Below, piece by piece: positions 1 to 5,231 of a stretch of DNA of 5,413 nucleotides. The DNA lies in assembly GCA_900551305.1 (NCBI GenBank), contig URVK01000129.1, forward strand, positions 1-5,413, read 5' to 3'. A program made the position numbers and the translations under genes. The stretch comes from an uncultured Collinsella sp. (GTDB taxonomy: Bacteria; Actinomycetota; Coriobacteriia; Coriobacteriales; Coriobacteriaceae). Every line of letters begins with the position of its first letter. Position 1 is the stretch's first letter. Below the pieces are notes generated by a model. That model saw nothing but the letters and a program-made list of their open reading frames with translations, was not told where the DNA came from and made no database searches.

Positions 1-138
1 AGACTCGTAGCCCTGCGCGAGGATATCCGCGCCGCGCTCGAGGAGGGGGAGCCCGCGTCTGCAGTGGCCAAGCGCCTGTCTCAGAAGTATTCGCGCCGCA
101 AGCGCGATGTCTATGCCATGGTGCTCGATATGCAATAG
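1..138 (+). CDS. rsmI: RsmI, 16S rRNA (cytidine-1402 2'-O) methyltransferase, C-terminal end only
   Basis: Reading frame 1 runs open from the first base to a TAG at 136-138, giving 45 residues. The visible part is the small helical C-terminal region of RsmI, with the pattern 'VAKRLSQKYSRRKRDVYAMVLDM'-like: the residues AVAKRLS, then RRKRDVY, then a short hydrophobic end. In known RsmI proteins this tail follows the tetrapyrrole-methylase-fold catalytic domain, which lies outside the window. RsmI 2'-O-methylates C1402 in the decoding centre of 16S rRNA using S-adenosylmethionine. Position directly upstream of metG supports the call, since rsmI-metG is a common bacterial pairing. The identification rests on a short tail plus context, so the catalytic part cannot be judged. 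Confidence 0.85.
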   Translation, partial: RLVALREDIRAALEEGEPASAVAKRLSQKYSRRKRDVYAMVLDMQ

Positions 139-139
139 A

Positions 140-168
140 TGGAGGATATCCAGCCCTTGCGCTAGAAT
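140..168 (+). promoter_or_regulatory. Candidate promoter of metG
   Basis: The 69-base gap between rsmI and metG contains TAGAAT at 163-168, which matches five of six bases of the sigma-70-type -10 box. The -35 region 17 bases upstream (140-145, TGGAGG) is poor. A start near 175 would give a leader of about 33 bases ending in the metG ribosome binding site GGAGG at 194-198. metG could also be read from the rsmI transcript, because no terminator lies between them. Confidence 0.45.
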
Positions 169-207
169 CATCCTCTGTATGCAACGTTTTTCTGGAGGAC
201 AAACCCC

Positions 208-1809
208 ATGGATCAAAGCAAGCCTTCGTTCTTTATCACGACGCCCATCTACTACGTCAACGCCGATCCGCACCTGGGCACGGCTTATTCCACCATCATC
301 GCCGACGTTCAGGCCCGTTATCGTCGCTCCGCCGGCTATAACGTCAAGTTCCTGACCGGCATGGACGAGCACGGCGAGAAGGTCGCCGAGGCCGCAGCCA
401 AGCACAACATGACGCCTCAGGAGTGGACCGACAGCCAGGCTCCGCACTTCAAGGAGCTTTGGAACAAGCTCGAGATCTCCAACGACGACTTCATCCGCAC
501 CACCGAGCCGCGCCAGCATCATGCCGTGCAGTACCTGTGGGAGCGCATGAAGGAGTCCGGTTACCTGTATAAGGGCAGCTACGACGGCTGGTATTGCGTG
601 CCTGATGAGACCTACTTCACCGATACACAGGTCCAGAAGGGCGACGAGGAGTACGGCAGCGTCGGCCAGCACCTGTGCCCCGACTGCCACCGTCCGCTTG
701 AGCGCGTGCAGGAGGAGTCCTACTTCTTCAAGCTTTCCGCTTTCCAGGACAAGCTGCTCAAGCTCTATGACGAGCACCCCGACTTTGTCGAGCCTGCGTT
801 CCGCATGAACGAGGTTCGCAGCTTTGTCGAGGGCGGCCTTAATGACCTTTCCGTGAGCCGTACGAGCTTCGACTGGGGCATCCAGGTTCCGTTTGACGAG
901 GGCCATGTGACCTATGTATGGTTCGACGCGCTGCTCAACTATATGACGGCCGTCGGCTACGGTGTCGACACCGACGAGGCGCGTGCCGAGCTGGCCTATC
1001 GCTGGCCCGCGCAGCTCCACATCGTGGGTAAGGACATCATTCGCTTCCACTGCGTCATTTGGCCCGCCATGCTCATGGCCATCGGCGAGGCCCTGCCCGA
1101 GCACGTCTTTGCCCACGGCTTCCTGACCGTGCGCAATGCCGAGACCGGCAAGGCCGAGAAGATGTCCAAGAGCCGCGGCAACGCCATCGCTCCGCAGGAC
1201 GTTATCGACATGTTGGGCGTCGAGGGCTATCGCTACTACTTCATGACCGACGTCGTCCCCGGCACCGACGGTGCCATCAGCTTCGATCGCATGGAGCAGG
1301 TCTACAACGCCGACCTGGCCAACAGCTGGGGCAACCTTATCTCGCGTTCGCTCAACATGAGCGGCAAGTACTTTGACGGTTGCGCGCCCGCCAAGCCCGC
1401 GTCGTTCGATGCGTTCGAAAACCCGCTGGCAAAGATCGCCGATGGCCTGGTCGAGCGCTACATGGCCAAGATGGACGTGCTCGATTACGGTGGAGCTAAG
1501 GACGAGGTCATGGAGCTCATCCATGCCGCCAACCACTACATCGAGGACTCCGAGCCCTGGGCGCTTGCCAAGGACGAGACCAAGGCTGACGAGCTGGCAT
1601 TTGTGATCTACAACCTGCTCGAGGCTATCCGCATTGCCGCTCACCTGCTGATGCCGCTCATGCCCCAGACTTCTGCCGAGGCCCTGCGCCGCCTGTCGTG
1701 CGAGGACGAGGCCGCGAGCGACGACCTCAAGGGCATTTGCGCTTGGGGCTTGCTTGCCGGTGGTCAGCCCGTCGAGAAGGGCGAGCCGCTGTTCCCGCGT
1801 CTGGGCTAA
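208..1809 (+). CDS. metG: Methionyl-tRNA synthetase
   Basis: Charges tRNA-Met, initiator and elongator, with methionine in the cytoplasm. The class I Rossmann core is clear: ITTPIYYVN near residue 10, the HIGH motif as HLGT at 22-25, TGMDEHGEK near 50, YVWFDAL around W238, GKDIIRFH at 274-281 and KMSKS at 318-322. A knuckle insertion carries C130, C157 and C160, but the position after YCVP that is often a second Cys is D133. The helical anticodon-binding domain follows, with EPWALAK around W451, the Trp that reads the anticodon in characterised MetRS. At 533 residues it lacks the C-terminal tRNA-binding extension found in longer (about 650-residue) enzymes. ATG 208 is set by GGAGG at 194-198, nine bases upstream. 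It sits after rsmI and is closed by its own terminator. The identity is secure. Confidence 0.97.
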   Translation: MDQSKPSFFITTPIYYVNADPHLGTAYSTIIADVQARYRRSAGYNVKFLTGMDEHGEKVAEAAAKHNMTPQEWTDSQAPHFKELWNKLEISNDDFIRTTEPRQHHAVQYLWERMKESGYLYKGSYDGWYCVPDETYFTDTQVQKGDEEYGSVGQHLCPDCHRPLERVQEESYFFKLSAFQDKLLKLYDEHPDFVEPAFRMNEVRSFVEGGLNDLSVSRTSFDWGIQVPFDEGHVTYVWFDALLNYMTAVGYGVDTDEARAELAYRWPAQLHIVGKDIIRFHCVIWPAMLMAIGEALPEHVFAHGFLTVRNAETGKAEKMSKSRGNAIAPQDVIDMLGVEGYRYYFMTDVVPGTDGAISFDRMEQVYNADLANSWGNLISRSLNMSGKYFDGCAPAKPASFDAFENPLAKIADGLVERYMAKMDVLDYGGAKDEVMELIHAANHYIEDSEPWALAKDETKADELAFVIYNLLEAIRIAAHLLMPLMPQTSAEALRRLSCEDEAASDDLKGICAWGLLAGGQPVEKGEPLFPRLG

Positions 1810-1848
1810 GCCGCCGCGCGCCATATCGGCAATTTGCTGTTTAGATGT

Positions 1849-1883
1849 AAGGGCATGGCCGCAACGGTCCATGCCCTTTTGTT
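1849..1883 (+). terminator. Intrinsic terminator after metG
   Basis: AAGGGCATGG (1849-1858) pairs perfectly with CCATGCCCTT (1869-1878), a 10-bp stem. Two further C-G pairs can form inside the 10-base loop with one bulged T. The descending arm runs into TTTTGTTT (1877-1884). It lies 40 bases after the metG stop and 33 bases before the rsmA start, so it should separate metG from rsmA or meter read-through into it. Confidence 0.8.
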
Positions 1884-1916
1884 TCAAGACGCCGCCACCA
1901 TGCTAAGGAGGCAACT

Positions 1917-2777
1917 ATGACAATTTCGCCTTTGGCAAACCCCACGGCAACAAGGGAGCTGCTGGAGGAGTTCGGCCTTGCGACCAAGCATCGCCTGGGC
2001 CAGAACTTTCTAATCGACAATCATGTGATCGAGCGTATCTGCGAGCTTTCCGAGCTTGCAGGTGACGAGCGCGTACTCGAGGTGGGTCCGGGTTGCGGTA
2101 CGTTGACACTTGCGTTGCTGCAGGAAGCGGCGTGCGTCACGTCGATTGAGGCAGATCCCGAGCTCGAGCCGGTGCTCGATGCTCACGCCGCCGACTACGC
2201 CAACTTCCACTTTATCATGGGCGACGCGCTTAAGGTGGGCCCGGAGCAGATTGAGCAGGCTGCCGGCGGCGAGCCCACGGTATTTGTCGCGAACCTGCCC
2301 TATAACGTGGCGGCGACGATCATTTTGCAATTTTTCCAGACGATGCCGGCGCTCAAGCGTGCCGTCGTCATGGTGCAAAAGGAGGTTGCCGATCGCATTG
2401 CCGCAGCGCCGGGCAACAAGACCTATGGCGGCTATACGGCAAAGCTCGGCCTGTACGCGCAGGTGACGGGTCGCTTTGAGGTGCCGCCGCGTTGCTTTAT
2501 GCCGGCGCCGCACGTGGACTCGGCCGTCGTGCGTATCGACCGTGTTGACGGCGTGGTGCCCGAAGGACTCGATCGCGAATTTGTGGCCCGCGTGATTGAT
2601 GCTGCATTTGCTCAGCGTCGCAAGACCATCCGCAATTCCATGAGCGCCAACGGTTTTGCCAAGGACGTGCTCGATGCCGCTTTTGAGGTTTGCGGTATCG
2701 CACCCACCACGCGCGCCGAGACGCTCGATGTTGCCGACTTTGTCCGTCTGGCCCGGGAGCTAATCCATGACGCCTAA
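1917..2777 (+). CDS. rsmA: RsmA/KsgA, 16S rRNA (adenine-1518/1519 N6,N6) dimethyltransferase
   Basis: Dimethylates two adjacent adenosines in the 3'-terminal helix 45 of 16S rRNA, a late step in small-subunit assembly; loss gives kasugamycin resistance in characterised bacteria. The 286-residue length is close to the family norm (273 in E. coli). Visible motifs in order are HRLGQNFLID (25-34, SAM entry), the SAM-binding loop EVGPGCG (55-61), acidic E78 after the second strand, GD at 102-103, the catalytic NLPY (126-129), then FMPAPHVDSAVVRI and FAQRRKTIRN (231-240) of the C-terminal rRNA-binding part. ATG 1917 is preceded by AAGGAGG at 1905-1911, an ideal ribosome binding site five bases away. 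The last 11 bases overlap tatD, so the two are almost certainly cotranscribed. All catalytic elements are intact. Confidence 0.97.
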   Translation: MTISPLANPTATRELLEEFGLATKHRLGQNFLIDNHVIERICELSELAGDERVLEVGPGCGTLTLALLQEAACVTSIEADPELEPVLDAHAADYANFHFIMGDALKVGPEQIEQAAGGEPTVFVANLPYNVAATIILQFFQTMPALKRAVVMVQKEVADRIAAAPGNKTYGGYTAKLGLYAQVTGRFEVPPRCFMPAPHVDSAVVRIDRVDGVVPEGLDREFVARVIDAAFAQRRKTIRNSMSANGFAKDVLDAAFEVCGIAPTTRAETLDVADFVRLARELIHDA

Positions 2778-3684
2778 TGCCGAACGCGTGACGTTTACCA
2801 AGAAAAAGAAGACGGTTGCTTGTCCCGTGCCCTTGGCGCCGCTTGCCGACACGCATGCACATCTGTTTTCGTTTTGGGGCAAGGATGTGCCCGAGACGCT
2901 CGTGCGCGCCAAAGCCGCGGGCGTCGACCTGTTGGTGACGATGTTCGACCCCATTGCCGACAAGCGCAGCGTGGCGGACTATAGCGACTGGCTGGTGCGC
3001 GAGATTCTTCCGATGCAGGATATCCCGCAGATCAAGTATCTTGCCGGCGTGCATCCGTATGGCGCGCCGGACTATACCGACGACGTTCATGCACAGGTCG
3101 TTGCGGCACTTGATGACCCCTTATGCGCCGGTATTGGCGAAATCGGCCTGGACTATCACATGGACTATGACGACGATATCGCGCCGGCACCCCATAACGT
3201 GCAGATTGATTGCATGGCGCGCCAGCTCGAGCTTGCCGTGCGCCGCAATGTGCCGGTGGAGCTGCACCTGCGTCACGAGGACTCGGATGGGGAGCGCACC
3301 TCGCACGTTGATGCGTACAACGTACTGCGCGAGGTCGGCGTGCCCCAGGCCGGTTGCGTACTGCACTGCTTTGGCGAGGACCGAGCCACGATGGAGCGCT
3401 TTGTGGATTTGGGTTGTTACATCGCCTATGGCGGCGCGGCTACCTTTAAGCGCAACGACGACGTGCGCGAGGCATTCGCGGCAACCCCGCTCGACCGTAT
3501 TTTGTTCGAGACGGATTGTCCCTATATGGCTCCGGAGCCCATTCGCGGTCTTGAGTGCGAGCCTGCAATGATTTCTATCACAGCAAACGCGCTGGTCAAC
3601 GACCGCGTCGATCGTACCGGCGAGGACGCTGAGGCAATCGCTCGAGCCGCCTGGGAAAATGCCTGCAAACTTTTTCAAAAATAG
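2767..3684 (+). CDS. tatD: TatD-family metal-dependent hydrolase / DNase
   Basis: An amidohydrolase-fold (TIM-barrel) enzyme; characterised TatD proteins are metal-dependent 3'-5' exonucleases linked to DNA repair or DNA quality control. All expected metal ligands are visible: HAH at 30 and 32 in DTHAH, E125 in GIGEIGLDYH, H167 in LHLRHE, H200 in LHCFG and D250 in ETDCPYMAPEP. At 305 residues it is longer than the usual 255-265. There are about 25 extra residues before DTHAH, including TKKKKT, and an acidic stretch (DYDDDIAP) after GLDYH. ATG 2767 lies inside the end of rsmA in another frame and has GGGAG at 2755-2759. Later GTG 2827 and TTG 2833 would restore the usual N-terminus but lack a good ribosome binding site. 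The family is certain; the substrate is not shown by sequence. Confidence 0.93.
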   Translation: MTPNAERVTFTKKKKTVACPVPLAPLADTHAHLFSFWGKDVPETLVRAKAAGVDLLVTMFDPIADKRSVADYSDWLVREILPMQDIPQIKYLAGVHPYGAPDYTDDVHAQVVAALDDPLCAGIGEIGLDYHMDYDDDIAPAPHNVQIDCMARQLELAVRRNVPVELHLRHEDSDGERTSHVDAYNVLREVGVPQAGCVLHCFGEDRATMERFVDLGCYIAYGGAATFKRNDDVREAFAATPLDRILFETDCPYMAPEPIRGLECEPAMISITANALVNDRVDRTGEDAEAIARAAWENACKLFQK

Positions 3685-3687
3685 TTC

Positions 3688-3716
3688 TTGCGTTCGCGGT
3701 GGCGCTCCGTTATTCT
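3688..3716 (+). promoter_or_regulatory. Promoter of tRNA-Leu
   Basis: TTGCGT at 3688-3693 and TATTCT at 3711-3716 are spaced by exactly 17 bases. Transcription would start near 3723, about five bases before the mature tRNA. The boxes match only three and four of six consensus bases, but spacing and position are right. The -35 box begins four bases after the tatD stop. Confidence 0.55.
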
Positions 3717-3727
3717 AATTCCTGCAC

Positions 3728-3814
3728 GCGGGCGTGGCGGAATTGGCAGACGCGTACGGTTCAGGTCCGTATGGGGGCAACCCCATGAAGGTTCAAGTCC
3801 TTTCGCCCGCACCA
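3728..3814 (+). tRNA. tRNA-Leu, anticodon CAG
   Basis: Reads CUG leucine codons. The 87-base class II tRNA folds completely: acceptor GCGGGCG (3728-3734) with CGCCCGC (3804-3810), anticodon stem TACGG (3755-3759) with CCGTA (3767-3771) around the loop TTCAGGT, and anticodon CAG at 3762-3764. The long variable arm, TGGGG then GCAA then CCCCA (3772-3785 region), is the leucine-type signature together with discriminator A3811. The T-arm is GAAGG/CCTTT around TTCAAGT (3787-3803). CCA is encoded at 3812-3814. It is a single tRNA with its own promoter and terminator. Confidence 0.98.
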
Positions 3815-3823
3815 TTGAATGAA

Positions 3824-3850
3824 AGAGCTCCCAGCAATGGGAGCTTTTTT
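3824..3850 (+). terminator. Intrinsic terminator after tRNA-Leu
   Basis: AGCTCCCA (3826-3833) pairs with TGGGAGCT (3838-3845) around a GCAA tetraloop, and the stem runs straight into six Ts (3845-3850). The A-rich bases just before the stem can extend it through the T run. It begins ten bases after the encoded CCA, so it defines a monocistronic tRNA transcript. Confidence 0.88.
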
Positions 3851-3853
3851 GTT

Positions 3854-3945
3854 ATGGGCCCATCGCGGGGACTTGAACCTGCGAAGGAGCGAGCGTAAAG
3901 AAAACGCGAGCGTTTTTAGCGAGCTGGCGAGGACGCCGGCAGGCT
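3854..3945. repeat. Hairpin- and repeat-rich intergenic block with an antisense tRNA T-arm fragment
   Basis: No gene is supported here. The block opens with the palindrome ATGGGCCCAT (3854-3863). GGACTTGAACCT (3869-3880) follows; its complement AGGTTCAAGTCC is identical to 12 bases of the neighbouring tRNA-Leu T-arm, in inverted orientation. Then come four GCGAG words (3889, 3906, 3919, 3927), two of them within GCGAGCGT (3889-3896, 3906-3913). A small hairpin AAAACG/CGTTTT with loop CGAG (3901-3916) and a stronger one GCTGGCG/CGCCGGC with loop AGGA (3923-3940) complete it. G+C counted by hand over 3861-3950 is about 59%, like the genes. It may be a dispersed repeat unit or tRNA-derived debris; that is inference. 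Confidence 0.4.
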
Positions 3946-3949
3946 GAAA

Positions 3950-3985
3950 TTACGGATCCAATGCCGATATTTCGTATGTCCGTAA
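3950..3985. repeat. Inverted repeat with nested hairpin
   Basis: TTACGGA (3950-3956) and TCCGTAA (3979-3985) are perfect complements with 22 bases between them. Inside, CGA (3965-3967) and TCG (3972-3974) can form a second small stem. It lies between the GCGAG block and the inverted-repeat element. It could be a dyad operator or only the end of a repeat; nothing in the sequence decides. Confidence 0.3.
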
Positions 3986-3990
3986 CCCCA

Positions 3991-4024
3991 GTGGGCAAAA
4001 AACATCAAATATGAGTACTGTCAC
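3991..4024 (+). repeat. Left terminal inverted repeat
   Basis: The perfect inner core CAAATATGAGTACTGTCAC occupies 4006-4024. The outer 15 bases (GTGGGCAAAAAACAT) differ from the other arm at four positions. The inner end, ACTGTC (4017-4022), can instead pair locally with GACAGT (4028-4033). Confidence 0.8.
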
Positions 4025-4140
4025 AAGGACAGTTGCATTTCTAAAGCTCATTATTCTGAAACTTACGCAACAGATGTACGTTAATTTGACTCTAGTTTGA
4101 GGCAAAACAGGTCAATTTTGAAGAATCTCGGATTCAACAG

Positions 4141-4163
4141 GGCGTTTTTGCGTCAAAAATGCT
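4141..4163. repeat. Internal hairpin of the inverted-repeat element
   Basis: GGCGTTTTTG (4141-4150) pairs with CAAAAATGCT (4154-4163) around a three-base loop, CGT, with two G-T pairs. It is the strongest local hairpin inside the element and lies 12 bases before the right terminal repeat. Confidence 0.5.
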
Positions 4164-4175
4164 GCTACTAAATTG

Positions 4176-4209
4176 GTGACAGTACTCATATTTGGCCTTT
4201 TTTGACCAC
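4176..4209 (-). repeat. Right terminal inverted repeat
   Basis: GTGACAGTACTCATATTTG (4176-4194) is the exact complement of the left core. The outer part runs through CC, six Ts and GACCAC. Counting one unpaired base, similarity continues for another few bases (GGGT at 4210-4213 against the complement of the bases before 3991), so the original element edge may lie slightly further out. Confidence 0.8.
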
Positions 4210-4248
4210 GGGTCCTCTTGTTGGTGTCACATAGCTGCTTCGTGCGGG

Positions 4249-4254
4249 TATCCT
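4249..4254 (+). promoter_or_regulatory. Possible -10 box for the SPFH gene
   Basis: TATCCT at 4249-4254 matches four of six -10 bases and would start transcription near 4261, just ahead of the ribosome binding site. The sequence at the expected -35 position (about 4225-4231, TGTCACA) is a poor match, so this is tentative. It lies outside the inverted-repeat element. Confidence 0.35.
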
Positions 4255-4274
4255 AGTCCCAACGTGTGCTTATC

Positions 4275-4281
4275 AGAGGAG
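4275..4281 (+). promoter_or_regulatory. Ribosome binding site deciding the SPFH start
   Basis: AGAGGAG lies five bases before ATG 4287. The in-frame GTG at 4266, which would add seven residues, has no such site upstream and would place this purine run inside the coding region. The ATG also puts the hydrophobic anchor right at the N-terminus. Confidence 0.85.
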
Positions 4282-4286
4282 AAACC

Positions 4287-5225
4287 ATGCTGTTGTCCGG
4301 TATCATCGCTGCCCTTACGAGCTTTCTACTTCCCATCATTATTTTGTTGCTACTGCTCCCCAACGCCTGCTATGTCGTTGAGCAGCAGCATGCTGTGATC
4401 ATCGAGCGTCTGGGCAAGTTCAACCGCATCGTCAACGCGGGCTTCCACATGAAGGTGCCCGTGATCGACCGCAAAGCCGCCACGGTGAGTCTGCGCACCA
4501 TGAAAAACGGTTTTGGCATCGACGTTAAGACCCAAGACAACGTGACTATCGGCCTTGAGGTCTCTGCTCAGTACCACGTGAGCTATGACATGGGCGCCGG
4601 CCCGGCAGATTCGGGCATCTACAAGAGCTACTACATGCTGCAGGAGCCCGTCGACCAAATGCGTGACTTCATCACCGATGCCCTGCGCTCTTCCATCCCC
4701 GTCTACACGCTCGATGAGGTCTTTGCCAAAAAAGACGATATCGCCAAGGACGTCAACGCCACCGTGTCCGAGCAGATGGCCGCCTACGGCTTCACCCTCG
4801 TGTCGACACTTATCACCAAGATCGCGCTGCCGACCGAGGTCGAGAACTCCATGAACGACATCAACGCCGCCCAGCGAAAGCGCGCCGCTGCGCAGGAGCT
4901 CGCCGAGGCCGATCGCATCAAGCGCGTTACCGAGGCGACCGCCGAGGCCGAGGCGATGGAAAAGGCAGGCGAAGGCATCGCCAACCAGCGCAAAGCCATC
5001 GCGCTGGGCATCAAGGACTCGCTCGAGATTATCCAGGAGACGGGCGTCGGCAACGATGAGGCCAACCAGCTGTTCATGTTTACGCAGTGGTCCGAGATGA
5101 TGACGGAGTTCGCTCGCACGGGCAAAACCTCGACGGTCGTGCTGCCGAGCGATTTCTCACAGTCGGCCTCGATGTTCGAGCAGATGCTGACCGCCGGCAA
5201 AGTTCAGAACGAGTCGAAGGAGTAG
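4287..5225 (+). CDS. SPFH-domain (stomatin/prohibitin/HIR-type) membrane-anchored protein
   Basis: A 312-residue SPFH protein, most like the plant hypersensitive-induced-reaction (HIR) subgroup. Members form large membrane-associated cages or microdomain scaffolds; the partner here is not shown. Residues 1-28 are a hydrophobic N-terminal anchor (LLPIIILLLLLP) with no cleavable-signal or lipobox pattern. The SPFH domain follows at about 30-195, recognisable from VVEQQHAVIIERLGKF, NAGFHMKVPVIDR, KTQDNVTIGLEVSAQYHV and FAKKDDIAKDV. From about 190 to 248 an Ala/Glu/Arg-rich helix (NAAQRKRAAAQELAEADRI onward, with RQRKAI-like NQRKAIALGIKDS) forms the usual coiled coil. The C-terminal region contains LFMFTQWSEMM and a TSTVVLPSD segment. 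The gene follows a non-coding interval with a weak -10 and ends six bases before rlmH, whose ribosome binding site overlaps its stop. No NfeD partner gene is adjacent. Family confident, cellular role unknown. Confidence 0.9.
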   Translation: MLLSGIIAALTSFLLPIIILLLLLPNACYVVEQQHAVIIERLGKFNRIVNAGFHMKVPVIDRKAATVSLRTMKNGFGIDVKTQDNVTIGLEVSAQYHVSYDMGAGPADSGIYKSYYMLQEPVDQMRDFITDALRSSIPVYTLDEVFAKKDDIAKDVNATVSEQMAAYGFTLVSTLITKIALPTEVENSMNDINAAQRKRAAAQELAEADRIKRVTEATAEAEAMEKAGEGIANQRKAIALGIKDSLEIIQETGVGNDEANQLFMFTQWSEMMTEFARTGKTSTVVLPSDFSQSASMFEQMLTAGKVQNESKE

Positions 5226-5231
5226 ACGCGC

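Larger units (their letters stand above)
3991..4209. mobile_element. MITE-like non-coding element with terminal inverted repeats
   Basis: A 219-base segment whose ends are inverted copies: 30 of 34 bases match between 3991-4024 and the complement of 4176-4209, and the inner 19 bases match perfectly. Each arm has a run of six A (3997-4002) or six T (4198-4203) near its outer end. The interior is A+T-rich: hand-counted G+C over 4031-4170 is 52 of 140 (37%), well below the flanking genes. It holds no transposase or other plausible gene. These are the properties of a miniature inverted-repeat transposable element. No target-site duplication is evident, so an immobile structured RNA or a protein-binding dyad is also possible. 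It sits between the tRNA-Leu unit and the SPFH operon, ending 77 bases before the SPFH start. Confidence 0.6.

Noticed and set aside
2010..2513. Long open frame on the minus strand opposite rsmA
   Set aside because: It is the shadow of a G+C-rich gene with full RsmA motifs on the + strand; the minus-strand product has no recognisable domain.
3854..3880. A complete tRNA gene on the minus strand
   Set aside because: Only the T-loop segment is recognisable; the flanking bases do not form a five-pair T-stem and no anticodon or D-arm can be placed.
3728..3880. attL/attR pair from integration at the tRNA-Leu 3' end
   Set aside because: The repeated 12 bases are inverted, not direct, and no integrase lies nearby.
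3889..3931. CRISPR array suggested by repeated GCGAG words
   Set aside because: The repeats are five to eight bases at irregular spacing, with no spacer-repeat periodicity.
4011..4100. 29-codon ORF on the + strand starting MSTVT inside the inverted-repeat element
   Set aside because: No ribosome binding site upstream, very short, and its start codon lies in the terminal repeat, which also creates an ATG on the other strand.
4112..4189. 25-codon ORF on the - strand, also starting MSTVT
   Set aside because: It is the mirror product of the same repeat; no ribosome binding site and no support as a gene.
4202..4230. TTGACC at 4202-4207 as an outward-facing -35 box supplied by the element
   Set aside because: The sequence 17 bases downstream (TGTCAC, 4225-4230) is not a -10 box, and the spacing to TATCCT at 4249 is far too long.
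4266..4286. Upstream GTG start for the SPFH gene, adding seven residues
   Set aside because: AGAGGAG at 4275-4281 fits ATG 4287 and would lie inside the coding region if GTG 4266 were used.
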